64,000 nucleotides of DNA from Symsagittifera roscoffensis (GCF_963678635.1 NC_087062.1:88883845-88947844); one strand, 5' to 3'. Positions 10,846-21,655 are shown, counted from the stretch's first letter. A program made the numbers and translations. Notes: a model not told the origin generated them from the letters alone.

Positions 10846-13800
10846 CTCTGGACAAAATGGAATAAAGCTTGGGTTTGAGGGATATAAACTCGGTTATAAT
10901 GTCTCCTGGAAACTCATCCTTGAATTTTAAAACAACCATTTTGTTTTTCGGGTCGTAGAGAGGGTGGTTCTTCGGGTAATTTGACAAGTCAAGTTCATTC
11001 AAAATATTCCTTTTTTCGGAAATTTCTCGGTATAAATCTTCACTTTTGACTTGGTACAGGAGACTGTCTGTATCAGAATACAATAGTTGACATTCAAAAT
11101 TTGGTTTCATTATATCGTAATGAAATTTATACATGTGAAACTTTGCTAACTCAAGAACACTAGCTCCCACAATTGTTGGGACATCCCAATAGATTTTTGT
11201 TGGATTCGAAGTGAACGCTGCCAAGTTTTCTCCAAAAATTTTGTAGGATTTAAATTCGAATGCATTAATTTCTCGCAAAGCGGCATGATAATCTCTAACT
11301 ATCCGAACAAGCATCCGTTTGCGCTTCGACTCGCATGTTTTCCCATAAGCACAATTGTTCAGTAGTTTGTACAAATCCTCCTCAAATTTTTTTCTAGCTT
11401 GTTGTCGTTTAGTCGTGTTCAATGTGATGTATGGTTCTAACCATGCTTCTTGTTCAAACTTCAGCACACGGTGCACTTTTTTAACTTTAAGTCCCAACCT
11501 AACAAACAATTGCAATAGTTTGTAATGAATTGTATAATTTGACTTGTCATGCAGCGTCTGCAGTAACTTTTTGGTCTTTCCAATTGAACGTCTTGCAATG
11601 TCTTGATTTTTCATCTGCTCGAGTAAATTTGTTTGGTAGGGACTCAACCAGTCCTGGGGTACACTTTCTTTAGTAGGAGCTAAAGGGTAATCTTGATGAT
11701 CCTCATGCAGTTCTTCTGGATACTCGAGATCAACTTCCAATATAAATCCAATCAAAGAGTCTTCAGTCATGTTGAGGATTTGGTTCACAATCACCTCGTC
11801 TTCTATATGCTCTATTAGCTCAAAGTTACGCACCGGTAATTTCTCCGTTTGCATGACGCCGCCATAGAGGTTATTTGCATCGATCATAAACCCGTAGGTG
11901 CTAGGTTGATCTGGGTTGAAGTCGGGGCATTCTTTGTTGTTGGCTTTGAAAAAGCGACTATGGAACACGGATGCAGTACCACCTCGCATCATTTTCTCGA
12001 CCATTTCGAGATGCCTGCGGTCTGATAAAAGCTGAACATTCGAGTCTTTGCAGATACGTTTGAAGGCGTCTCCAGCTAAGTTTGAAGCACTAAAATGGTG
12101 CGCGCAGTCCAGACCATAAGTTTGGTGACTAATTTGTCGAAATTCTTCAAAGACGCAAGCAAGAAGGAGTGTATCACACTTGAGATACAAGTTGTGATAA
12201 TCCTCCAAGTTTTGACATTTGAACACTCTAAAAACTTTCTTTGCATGTTCCAGATCCGCTTGTGAAACTGCAACTTTTCCTCCATTCAAAACATCGGACC
12301 AATTTTGCAAAGGAGGCAATTCTTTTTCTGCAAATTTTTCTCTTCCGGTCATGTACGAATAAGGGTAGAAACCTTTTTGTCGTATCAGACACTGTTGCTC
12401 CTCCGTCTCGTTTGCAAAATACTTGTTCAAAATTGACATTTTTTCCGCTGGTAGATTATCAACCAATTTTTGCAGGGAAGAATTCAAAAACTTGCATGAG
12501 TCAATAAATCTGAGGTATTCAAAAACTTTTTGCTCAGATCCGTTTTTCCTTTTTATAATTTTAATTAGGACTCCAACGATATATATTTTTAGTCGGTGCT
12601 AGGTATAACACTCATTGTACTTGTTGGCTCGCATTCATGCAATGCGAGACAAATGTGGTGAAGGTCATAGTTCTGGATGTTATGTCCAATGACTGGGGTG
12701 AAATTTACAGTTCGTCTTGCGAGGTTGCATTTTTCATGTGCCCATCCCAAAAATTTTCCAGAAAAATGGCAATGGTCAAGACATTTTTCGTGCTCATTGG
12801 TAAAATGTATACAGCAAATCCAACATGTTGATGTGTTTTCTTTGTTCAACGATTCTTGGCTTTCTAGAAATTGAGGAAACCGTCGCTTTTGATCATATAT
12901 CTCTCTCGCTAATTGATGCAACTGATTGAGAAACTTTTTCATGCATTGATCAGAGCTGTCATAGTCAAAGAAGTAGGGCTGTGAATTTCCGTGTTCAATT
13001 ACAGCCAATGAATACCCACAAGCTTCGTGTTTTTGTACAACTCGGGTAGATGATCGCGATGGATTATCAGGACAAGAATCTACAGGTTTCAGAAATGATT
13101 CAAAATCAAAATAAATCACAAGTGGTACAAACCACAAGGCCTGGAGGTTTTTGAACTCGTATCTGTTGGTACCTTTTTCTGCTGAAGGCATGACTACTAG
13201 AGCAGGTTCATGATCCTTACAACACTGGATGTGTTGCTCGTGAGTTTCATCACTCCAACTAATGTGAAAGCAGTTTCTACATAAACGTGCAATTGGGCGA
13301 TACTTACACCCTTTGATTTCGCAGATGAACTTTAACAAATCGATTATAAATACATAGTGATGCTTTGCAGGCTCATACAAGAGAAGCAGGTCCATGTCAA
13401 ATATTTCAGTTTGGGTGCTGTTATCTTGGTTTGGTCGTTTTGATATATACATAGGCAACAAATCTCCCTTGTGGTACTGGAACACATTTACCCGCACGTC
13501 GTTAAGTTGTTCAAATTTTCCAATTGAAGCGAAACTCATGGGTGAATCAAAATTACCTTGGGCTTTGTGTGCACTTTCAGCAGTGTATGTATCAGGTTGT
13601 GTCCGCGCAGCTGCTGGGTTCGCCTTTTGTTGATCAGTTAGAAGTAGGTCAACACCATGCTTCAGACTATAAGCAGCGGTAAAGCAAAGTTCGAAGCAAT
13701 TATTATCTTCGTGATTTCTAATGTTTATCAAATTCTGGGACATTCGAATTCGAAAAGGCAAGTCAATATAAGATGACCCACGGATTGGTGAAAACTTTGC

Positions 13801-14710
13801 AAGTTTAACAAAAACTTGAACTACGTGTTGCAAAACCCAACCGCTTCCATAAGATGCAAAAGTCTCCAAAACTGCTTGCATTTTTTCGACCATTTCAAAA
13901 AACTCATCATCTTCTAATCCTAAGCTCATCACAGGTTTCATATCAGAGTTTGCATAAATGTCAATCCGCTCGTCGTTCTCAGTTTTACTAGAATCATTTA
14001 TTACTTTAGGTTTTACCAAACCTAAATTAGCGCTGAACTGAACTTTTCTAGGTCCTTCTGCAACTCGATCGATTATGAGACTTTGAATTTCATCTTTTTT
14101 CTCTTGCATAAATTGCAAAAGGTCAATCGGCTGATTTTCATCCATGGGTTGGTTTCCGCCGATCACATACGTTTCAAGAACACCGAAAAAAGCAGACTCA
14201 CTTTTTTGAAGATTGGTGCCGTTGATTTCGTCTTCATCGACAGCATGCACATCACCGAGAGCAGCATTAGCAGCGGCACTTGTAGTGGCTAAATCAGCAG
14301 AGGCAGCTCTAATAACAGGAAGACCATGGGTTGCTAGTAAATGAGCTGATAAGTTTTTGGGCGAATGAAATCCCGAATGACAATAATCACAAACACCTCC
14401 AAGTTGACCATGAGTGTGAAGAATATGTTTTTGTAAATTTGAAAGCATTTGAGCCGTGAATGAACGCTCATTGCATCGATAAACAATAAGTCCTTTTTCA
14501 ACAAAATGTTTGTCACGCTCATGGCGACTTCTATTGCTCTTATTTGCATATTTCAGTGGACAAAAATTGCATTTGAACATTTTTTGAAATAAGTTAGGCT
14601 ATTGATTTTAAGAAAGAAAAAGAATCAAGTGATCTCAAATTACACTCAGAAACAACAGTAAATGGGAAGCATAACTGTTCGTCTACCAATTGCAGAGAAA
14701 ACGCAATGTG

Positions 14711-14781
14711 TTTTGCGCGCGTAATTTTGAATTTGAATTAAAGTTCCCGCCAAAATTTGAATTAGATTTGAATTTCCCGCC
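14711..14781. promoter_or_regulatory. E2F-type sites upstream of polB
   Basis: TTCCCGCC at 14744-14751 and TTTCCCGCC at 14773-14781, about 165 and 195 bases upstream of the polB start at 14580, each inside a GAATTTGAATT-type repeat. TTTTGCGCGC at 14711-14720 is a weaker E2F-like match. E2F sites (TTTSSCGC) drive S-phase genes in animals. A role here in coupling polB expression to host S phase is inference. Confidence 0.5.
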
Positions 14782-16219
14782 ATAACTGACAAACTCAAAT
14801 TCGATTGGACGAAACAGATAAATTGTTGTTTGAAACGTTAATAATTATTACAAACGATAGAAATTAATCTAAGCCAACCAAGTTTGGGCTAAATTTTAAT
14901 CCAAAATGATTTTAGAGCCAAGAGAGAAAAGTTTTAATTTTATATTTTATCAATTCAAAATATAAATTGATGAAAATTTCGAAATTACGAATAAAAGTTG
15001 AGCATGTCACAACACATGATCATAATAGATCCTAAATATCCCAGTTGTCATGGGGACAGAATATCCTATAAAAATGTCAAAATTAGTATCAAAAACAGTT
15101 GAAATGATGAATAAGTAAAGCAAAAACTGAAAAATGACAGTTTTTTAACTTTCCAGGCGCATTGCTATCAATGATGTCAATCACGGAGCGGTTGCACGGT
15201 CCATGTCATCATGAATTTGTCCCAATTGTCTTTCGATTTGAAAAAAAAGTCCGAAAAAATACTTTTCTGTAAAGAGAAATGAGTTTGTTGTTTTAGGGGG
15301 GATTAAGGGGATTAGCGTTTTTCTCGAAGACTATTGAAAAAACATCTACTCCCACAATCTCATTAGTCGTGCCCCTCAATGCACTTTCAAAATAACACCA
15401 CTTGCTCATAATAAAAAATTGCGTCTTCTGGTTGAAAATCGCATTTTTTCGGAAAAATGAAAAAACTATGAGTCATCAATTAAAAAGTTTGATTTTTATT
15501 ATTTTTCTCAAATATTTAGCATGATGATGAATACTTTTTTTTTTCAATATGATCATTTTTGGAGACAACAGTATCAATGATCAAATGGTAACTCCAATTT
15601 GTAGAAAAAGAAAAAAATTAATGCTTTCTTTTCCTTTTTGTAATTAAAAAATCAAATTTTTAACTAAAAAACATTAAAAAAATAAGTATTTTTATCAAAA
15701 AGTTGGTTTTAAACATCTTTTATACTATTTTTCAGTATGTTTAATTTGTATGATAACTATTTGATAAACATATGACAACATAAGTTTTCATCCAAAATTA
15801 TTTTTTTCCAGTTTTTTTTTTTGACGTTAATTATCTTTTTTCAAAAAACGAAATTGATTTTTTTAATCTTGTTTTCTAAAAATTAGCATATATATGGATG
15901 CTTTTCAGTTTTTTCTCAAGATCACTAATATAAATAAGAACTTCAATGTTAATATGTTAAATCCTAATTGTGGAAAAAATGAAAATTTTACGGATTTTTT
16001 TTTTTTTTTAATTGAAAAAAAATAGTCAATTTATTAAAAATAAATGATTTTTTAAACTTCAATTTTTAAAGGCTTTTGAAATAAATTTTTAATCAGAACG
16101 CAATCGTTGATAATTAATGAACAAATACAAGATACAAACTCAAACTCAATTTTAAAGTTAAATTATTATACACAATAAATACAAACAAAAATCAATAAAA
16201 CTCAACCTCAGTTTCAAAG
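14782..16219. other. Polinton non-coding AT-rich gap
   Basis: Between the polB start and the end of the 16220-16885 gene. Very AT-rich with T and A runs and no open frame above about 60 codons. No recognisable domain or structured RNA seen. It may hold regulatory DNA or a decayed gene. Confidence 0.5.
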
Positions 16220-16885
16220 TTATATAAGGTCCAAATACTCCTGCGCTTTCTCTAGTGTTGTTAGTTTCCTTTTTTTCTTTGGCGCTAGACAGAGAGAAGG
16301 GGTTAAGTTTTCCATGTGGTTGCTCACAGTAGCCTCAGGGGTACGCTTTGGAGTTGAGCAACCCGGTTCGTCAAGCCATGGTGATACTACAGGGGAAGGA
16401 TCAGCTTTCGGGGTAACTACTGATGGTGATTCAATATGTTCCATTCCCCATAAACGATCAAAAAATTCAATTTCTTCAAAGTATTCTAACTGGTTTTCAC
16501 ACATCGGAGTAACATCACAATCGTATTTATACAAATTTTTTTTTACTGGTTTTGATAAAGTTGAAATATCAACCTGAAGAGCAAGAGGCTCGTCAGGATC
16601 CGTATATTTACCAGAATTTGTAAGGTAACTCAAATACTTTATATTCAGTTCTTCATCTTTCTTTGAAATTTTCAAGGAAAGTTTACTGAATAAATGTAAA
16701 TAATTTTTGGGAATCATAACGTGATGAGTACAAATCCACTCATCAGAATTGAAACTTTTTTCTTCGTTAATTATTGCTACAAAATTACCGTGAACGGTTT
16801 CATAAAAAATGGTTCTTTCGTGATTGGAATATCCGGCAATAATATAACAAGGCATTTTTGAAGAAAAGTTGGAAGAAAATGACAA
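16220..16885 (-). CDS. Hypothetical Polinton protein with PKKKRKL nuclear signal
   Basis: A 221-residue open frame, unbroken. A second in-frame Met at residue 11 (MPCYIIAGYSN) is an equally good start. The N-terminal half (to about residue 95) is mixed hydrophobic and looks folded. The middle and C-terminal half is Pro/Ser/Thr-rich (TPKADPSPVV, STPKRTPEATV). Residues 202-208 are PKKKRKL, a textbook monopartite nuclear localisation signal, followed by a short helix, TLEKAQEYLDLI. I do not recognise the family. Minus strand like polB and possibly expressed with it as an early gene; a nuclear regulatory role is inference. No LxCxE motif is visible. Confidence 0.7.
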   Translation of the reverse strand: MSFSSNFSSKMPCYIIAGYSNHERTIFYETVHGNFVAIINEEKSFNSDEWICTHHVMIPKNYLHLFSKLSLKISKKDEELNIKYLSYLTNSGKYTDPDEPLALQVDISTLSKPVKKNLYKYDCDVTPMCENQLEYFEEIEFFDRLWGMEHIESPSVVTPKADPSPVVSPWLDEPGCSTPKRTPEATVSNHMENLTPSLCLAPKKKRKLTTLEKAQEYLDLI

Positions 16886-17338
16886 ACGTAACGCGGAGAG
16901 AAATGAAACTGAAATGAATTGTGAAAACGCCTCAAGAGATTAAAATAGGGATTGGTTCTTCTAAAATTAGAAATTTCAAGACCTCCTATGTAGTTTTTAA
17001 TCAGTTTAATAAGGGAGGGCGTGTAAAATATTTATGTTACCTTGCGTGGTATTCTATGTTTATCTAAATTGCATTCAAACAAATAGCTTGTATAAAAAAT
17101 AACGTTTAAACATTGTGACCTTTAACACCCATTAAAATTCTTATCAGTTGTACATGCACAAAATACTTATCCATTTGAACTAAATTGCAATCCAATATCT
17201 TTGCGATATAAAGTACATGTGTATATAAATTAAAATAGATACAACGCTTTCTTTTGCAGACATATACAATCAATCGGAACCATTCATTTCTTTCTATTCA
17301 GTTTTGAATCAAGTTACTTTGAAAATTTACTCGTTACA
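16886..17338. promoter_or_regulatory. Divergent intergenic region of Polinton
   Basis: About 450 bases between the starts of the leftward gene 16220-16885 and the rightward gene 17339-17638, the only point where transcription diverges. AT-rich, with several TATATAA/TATAAA-like stretches (for example near 17209 and 17222). Promoters are expected here by position; no specific factor site is asserted. Confidence 0.45.
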
Positions 17339-17638
17339 ATGAATAAAACCAAAACAAGCACCACAGCAAATGCAGATAAAGATTTTGGCGATTGCTATTT
17401 CGATATTTCGGAAAACAGTAAAAGACTAGTGCGTGCTACATTGAAAACATATGACCAAACTGGAACTTATGTATTCCTGAAAGTTTTCAAAAAAGCAACT
17501 GAAGGCGCTGAATTTGAATGTGTACAAAAACTTTCCTTAAGCAGCGAAGAATTTTCAAAATTACTAAAGTCGGGAAAATCAATCCGAGCGCAAACAAGTG
17601 AAATTTCTGATACTGTTGAAAACAAAGACAAACCATAA
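17339..17638 (+). CDS. Small PC4-like (ssDNA-binding coactivator-like) protein
   Basis: 99 residues, intact. After a polar N-terminus, residues 20-85 show alternating strands and a final helix: CYFDISENSKRLVRATL, then YVFLKVFKK, then LSLSSEEFSKLLKSGKSI. This pattern, ending in a 'x-L-S-x-E-E-F-x-x-L' helix, resembles the PC4/p15 single-stranded-DNA-binding fold, but the match is by pattern only. First rightward gene of the element, 75 bases before the HUH-motif gene. A role in replication or transcription would be inference. Confidence 0.5.
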   Translation: MNKTKTSTTANADKDFGDCYFDISENSKRLVRATLKTYDQTGTYVFLKVFKKATEGAEFECVQKLSLSSEEFSKLLKSGKSIRAQTSEISDTVENKDKP

Positions 17639-17713
17639 ACGAGCCAGGAAATCTCAACTTTCCTCGAACACAAACGATTTCAAGCACGACTCGAATTAAT
17701 TTTCCTTTACAAA

Positions 17714-18502
17714 ATGGCAGAAGCTATGTTCGAAGTTGTGTTACCTGATTATTTCAAAAAATTTCAACCAAATTTCAAATTTGTTATCACTGAAAAAATT
17801 CCTAATTTATCTACTTTTAAAAATTATGCTTTTGGAAGCCACTTCAAATCTGAATATTGCCCTTTTTCAGTCGAGAATGAAAAAAAAATTCATTACCATA
17901 TATTGATTCAAGTTGATTCAGAGGAACAATTAAACCAATTTTTTCCTTCCCAAAAATGTTTCAGTGTTCCTTGTATTTTCACTTGCTTCAAATACTTAAT
18001 TTCTCCTGCTAAAGATGTCAAAGGAAACGGTGAGTTATTTGACAAGCTTAAACTAGCTCTCACTTATTCAGCACAACCTGTTGCAGCCAATCTCGATTTG
18101 TTAGATTTCACTGCAATCAAAAAACGTTTACCCAATTTATTGCTTTCTGCAACATCATCTAGCAAACAAACTTCACCAAATCAAAACGTTTGCAAGAAAT
18201 CTCCGGCCGTTGGGGGACAGAAACGAATTGATAATACAGTTACGCCTGCTGCATCGTCGACGTCAAACAAATCCGTAAGAATTTCGACTTCAGTTTCAAA
18301 GAAACATACCGAAAGCAGACATGTTCAAACAGATGAGATGAATACAGAAACTTTGAAAAGATTTGAAAGTTTAATTAATGGACCCCATTCTGCCACTTTT
18401 TGCAAAATAATGGATATTTTGACAAGTGGATATGGAAAACTTGATGTAGATACTGATGTGCTATTTGTGAAATTTATTGTTGAAGAGAAAGTTAAGTTTT
18501 AA
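17714..18502 (+). CDS. Protein with HUH-endonuclease-like motif
   Basis: 262 residues, intact. Residues 57-67 read KKIHYHILIQV, a His-hydrophobic-His flanked by hydrophobic strand residues (His60, His62), the signature of motif 2 in HUH endonucleases (Rep/NS1 type). A candidate motif 3 follows: Tyr94 in FKYLISPAKD, with Lys100 after it. Residues 21-28 (FKFVITEK) could be the motif 1 strand. Spacing H62 to Y94 is like small CRESS-type Reps. From about residue 150 the chain is Ser/Thr/Lys-rich, ending in a helical domain (ETLKRFESLINGP...). No helicase domain. It could instead be an unrelated fold with a chance HxH. Polintons replicate by protein priming, so a nicking enzyme is not expected. 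Confidence 0.55.
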   Translation: MAEAMFEVVLPDYFKKFQPNFKFVITEKIPNLSTFKNYAFGSHFKSEYCPFSVENEKKIHYHILIQVDSEEQLNQFFPSQKCFSVPCIFTCFKYLISPAKDVKGNGELFDKLKLALTYSAQPVAANLDLLDFTAIKKRLPNLLLSATSSSKQTSPNQNVCKKSPAVGGQKRIDNTVTPAASSTSNKSVRISTSVSKKHTESRHVQTDEMNTETLKRFESLINGPHSATFCKIMDILTSGYGKLDVDTDVLFVKFIVEEKVKF

Positions 18503-18549
18503 TTGATACTTTTCATTATTCCCTTTTTATTATATTGAGTTCAGAAAAC

Positions 18550-19553
18550 ATGATTTCAACTTTCGATTTAAAACTCATTCATGAAATTTTTATAGACTTA
18601 AAATCACAATATCCAGACAAATCAGTCAGATTTCAGTATTTTTTAGCCACTTGTTTGTATTTGGATGCTGATATTAATTTGGATTTTGTTTTGAAAAACA
18701 AACCATATGGTGGTTTAATTGGAATAGACAATTCGTCGCTCGACAAACACTTGAAACATTTCAAATTTCTTAGAATACATGCTATATTGCATGACGCAGC
18801 GGGATATTTGCAAAAAAAAATCATACCGGTCCTGGGTACACATATGTTTTGCCTTGTCCAATAAAAAACTGTTACCTGGGTCACGTGACAGGTATTGCGT
18901 TTTGCTTATTTCTTAAAGCATTCAAACCAAAGTTATTTCGTTGTTTGGAATGTTGAGTGAAAGTCATGTTAACCCAAAGAAAGAAAACTAAAAAATTGTT
19001 TTTCAATCATCTCATTATTTTAGATATTGAGGGATTTAAATGTGGCAAGAAACCTTTGATCATAAAGGAATTTTCCGTTTGCTCTGCTAATACAATTGAT
19101 ACAATTCATTTTCTGCCACCAGTCCAATTCAACAATTTATCAAAAGAAGAGAAAAAAGCGTACAATTGGGTATCTAAATTTCTACACGGGCTTCGTTGGG
19201 ACGAAGTTGAATACCCTTACTCATACTTGGATCAAATTTTTGACAGCATTCGTTTGAGGAACCCAAATTCCCATTTTTTTGCTAAAGGTACACAAAAATC
19301 TGTTTTACTAGCTGAATACTTGAAATTACCCGTGACAAATTTGGAAGATTTTGGCTGCCCAAAGATTGAACAGTTATTGGGTCAAGAAAAACATATTTGC
19401 AAACGACATTCTCATTTACTTCCCTCACATCAATTATTAAAGCATTGTACCCGTAGAAAATCCAAAGTTTTTTTCGATTGGTTACAAAATGAACTGTCCA
19501 ATGATGCAAACAACCTTATCTCCAAATTTGTTGGTTTACGCTTCACTGACTAA
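18550..19553 (+). pseudogene. Conserved Polinton protein, possible nuclease, broken
   Basis: Open from ATG 18550 to about 18825, then the frame shifts. The new frame reads on through a Cys/His-rich stretch (PCPIKNCYLGH, FRCLEC) to a TGA at 18954-18956, and then continues open to 19553. The C-terminal part begins ILDIEGFKCGKK; the Asp-x-Glu resembles ExoI of DEDD exonucleases. Later come NLEDFGCPK and a His/Cys cluster (KHICKRHSHLLPSHQLLKHC). This looks like a protein family often met in animal Polintons, but I cannot assign a function; the nuclease idea is weak inference. Two lesions inactivate it. Confidence 0.5.
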
Positions 19554-20029
19554 TCAAAATCCTGAAAACAATTCAACACCAAGAATTAAAGTTACTCTTA
19601 CGCGGACAGGCATATTAGATTGTCGAGGAAAACCTCTCCTGCAAAAACTCGAACAAATTACACTGAACGATATCGTAATCGACAATTTACGGAAATTTTT
19701 TACAGTTCTTGACTACTTTCACCTGTACAATGTCCAGACTCCAGGAATTTCGCCAGTCAATTCCGTTGTTCAATCTCAACCTGGAAGGGCTGCAACCTCA
19801 GCTGGGAGAGAGAAGACAAATCCATTTGCATGACCATCAGCTTCCAGCTGAACTGAAAGAATTAGTCAAAACTGATAACGTTGAGGAAATACATTTAGTT
19901 CAAGCCACTGTCAGAGTTGCTGCTCATTTTGTTGTAAAGTTCAAATCTAATTGTAACCATGACAAATTCACAAAATATGAGTTTTTCTTCATTGAACGAG
20001 GAGTTGATTTGCCTGTTGAACCGAAATGA
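19489..20029 (+). pseudogene. Hypothetical Polinton protein, frameshifted
   Basis: Two overlapping open frames, 19489-19833 and 19709-20029. The first has a plausible folded start (RIKVTLTRTGILDCRGKPLL...). The second carries the likely C-terminus (LVQATVRVAAHFVVKFK... ending DLPVEPK). They probably represent one gene split by a frameshift near 19720-19760. No family recognised. The 5' end overlaps the preceding gene by about 65 bases. Confidence 0.4.
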
Positions 20030-20127
20030 CGAATCACATACATATACCAAGTTTTGTGAATCATAATAAATATATTTATTGATTGTCTTCATTTTCTTTT
20101 GATCTTGTGTGATTACTAGTTGCTAAC

Positions 20128-20424
20128 ATGTCGTGTTTGAAAATTCAAAATTTCAAAAAAATATTTTTGCCAAAAGAAAACACACAAAATGTGAGTTTAA
20201 CAGGTGAGAATTTACCAAAATAGTTATTAGACAAAATCAGTACCGGAAACGTAGAAAAAATTGTTCGGATACTTCTGACAGACAAAAACATAGCAAGATA
20301 TATAATAAAATACAAACCAAACGGCAATAGATCAGAGAGAAAAAAAGGCGATTGGTATGCAGTTGTAACTATCAACCTTGATACAAATAAGCAAAAAAAG
20401 TCTTCCAGTAAACATGGAAATTGA
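20128..20424 (+). pseudogene. Small hypothetical protein with in-frame TAG
   Basis: ATG at 20128, in-frame TAG at 20221-20223, then open to TGA at 20422-20424, 98 codons in all. The downstream part (NVEKIVRILLTDKNIARYII, then KKGDWYAVVTIN) has the look of a real small basic protein. It ends overlapping the ATG of the membrane protein at 20414. Family unknown. Confidence 0.4.
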
Positions 20425-20704
20425 AGAAACCACCACTGTTGAGAACAATGATTGCGACTTTGTAGACATTGGTGGTGCCGAACAGTCTTTATCTCACGAA
20501 AACAGATCTTGGAAATTTTGTAATTCTGTTTCTCTTCCGTCTGCAGAAGTTGTCTTTTTCACACAAGTCTGTTTCATTTTCATTTTGCTCTCTTTATCTA
20601 TTTCAAAATTGTCTTTTTACAATCTTAGTTGTGACGAGACTGCCATTTGGCTTTCAATACTATCCAGTACAGTTGGTTACATGTTACCCAATCCCAAGTT
20701 ATAA
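20414..20704 (+). CDS. Small two-TM membrane protein
   Basis: 96 residues from ATG 20414. Acidic N-terminus (MEIEETTTVENNDCDFVDIG), then NRSWKFCNSVSLPSAEVVFF leading into a strong hydrophobic segment (TQVCFIFILLSLSISKL). A second hydrophobic segment follows (IWLSILSSTVGYMLPNPKL). A short protein with this two-TM layout and a PNPKL-like end directly before the packaging ATPase is usual in Polintons; its role (perhaps virion membrane) is not established here. It stops 2 bases before the ATPase start. Confidence 0.65.
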   Translation: MEIEETTTVENNDCDFVDIGGAEQSLSHENRSWKFCNSVSLPSAEVVFFTQVCFIFILLSLSISKLSFYNLSCDETAIWLSILSSTVGYMLPNPKL

Positions 20705-20706
20705 TA

Positions 20707-21398
20707 ATGAATAAGATCATTTCAACAAAAGATCGTCTGTTTATGTCCGTTTCAGGTCCCTCGGGATCTGGCAAAACTGATTTAATTTTTCAAATGTTTC
20801 TCAAAGGTACATTCTATCCATCATATAACAAGATAGTTTATTTTTATCTTCACGATCAACCCAAATACCGTTCCTTTGTTTCTCACAACAAATTTGATAT
20901 TGAATTTATAAAATTGTCCAGCTTTGAAATTGTTAATAACTTACGGGATTGTATGATTGTCTTTGATGATACCTGTGAAGAAATTTTTAATGAAAAAGAT
21001 TTTGTTAAATTAGCTACAGCAGGCCGACATAAAAATGTTCATGTTATTTATGTCAAGCACAATTTATTTCAGCAAAGTAAGCAATCACGTACAATAGATT
21101 TGAATACAACTCACTTGATTTTGTTCAAATCACCTCGAGACATTCAACAAATTGATTTTTAGGCAGACAGTTGAATAATGCAAAATTCCTCCGTCATGCG
21201 TATCAGTTGGCAACGAAAGAAGATTTCGGTCATCTGTTGATAGACTTGGATCCCAAAACTTCAGAATGTCTTCGTTATTCGTCAAACATAGTTCCACCAT
21301 CACCAACCATTTTCTATTTACCATCCTCAAAAGCAGTTATCACATCTCTTGAAAATGAAAGAGAAATAATTATGTATACTGAAGCAAATGCTCAATAG
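20707..21398 (+). pseudogene. DNA-packaging ATPase (FtsK/A32-like), frameshifted
   Basis: Genome-packaging ATPase of Polintons/adintoviruses. From ATG 20707, the Walker A GPSGSGKT is at residues 17-24. Walker B MIVFDDTCEE follows around residue 85, then a sensor-like AGRHKNVHVIYVKHN. The frame meets TAG at 21160-21162, and the conserved C-terminus (NAKFLRHAYQLATKEDFGHL) continues in another frame up to 21398. The frame change lies in the T run at 21156-21160, consistent with one lost T (or an assembly error at a homopolymer). Otherwise family-like in length, about 230 residues. Confidence 0.88.
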
Positions 21399-21645
21399 TC
21401 ACCATTGTAGATCAATTTTGACAGGAGCTGATTCAAATTTTATTAGATTTCTCTGCGATTGTTTTGTAAATGTTTTTCTGGGACATGTTCCAGCCAACAA
21501 AAGTTTCATCGAGAGTAAGAAAGTACCATTTGAAAAAATTGTTGACCCTAAGTTTAGTATTCGAGAAAAACGAAAAATTTTGGCAAACAATATTTCACTG
21601 GTTAAATCAATCGGAGAATCGTGTTACATTTACCTGAAAAACTAG
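21388..21645 (+). CDS. Small conserved Polinton protein
   Basis: 85 residues, intact, starting 10 bases before the ATPase stop. It contains FIRFLCDCFVNVFLGHVPAN, then a basic C-terminus with KFSIREKRKILANNISL. Small proteins with a hydrophobic helix and a KR-[KR]-L-L-type C-terminus sit between ATPase and integrase in related elements. Function unknown. Confidence 0.55.
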   Translation: MLNSHHCRSILTGADSNFIRFLCDCFVNVFLGHVPANKSFIESKKVPFEKIVDPKFSIREKRKILANNISLVKSIGESCYIYLKN

Positions 21646-21655
21646 AACCTCAGGC

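Larger units (their letters stand above)
9476..14580 (-). pseudogene. polB: Protein-primed family B DNA polymerase (Polinton), broken
   Basis: Replicative polymerase of the element, presumed to copy its linear genome by protein priming. N-terminal part (14580-12589): C2H2 fingers at residues 4-25 and 64-85, with a degenerate one between; a GSGW...RGSSYI-type domain; ExoI Asp-x-Glu in a DFESF motif; a DHCH...H..CN zinc/endonuclease-like motif; ExoII in HNIQNYD. Palm part (12487-10846): motif A with DANNLYG, motif B NNCAYGKT, motif C YSDTDS, KPKLYS. C-terminal part (10209-9476): end of the thumb, RYILD...LPYGH, then an unusual acidic tail of about 170 residues ending KNRRID. Breaks: a TAA at 12589-12591 and a frame change within the next 100 bases. 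The gap between palm and C-terminus is a GT-AG intron. Catalytic residues are otherwise present. Confidence 0.93.
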
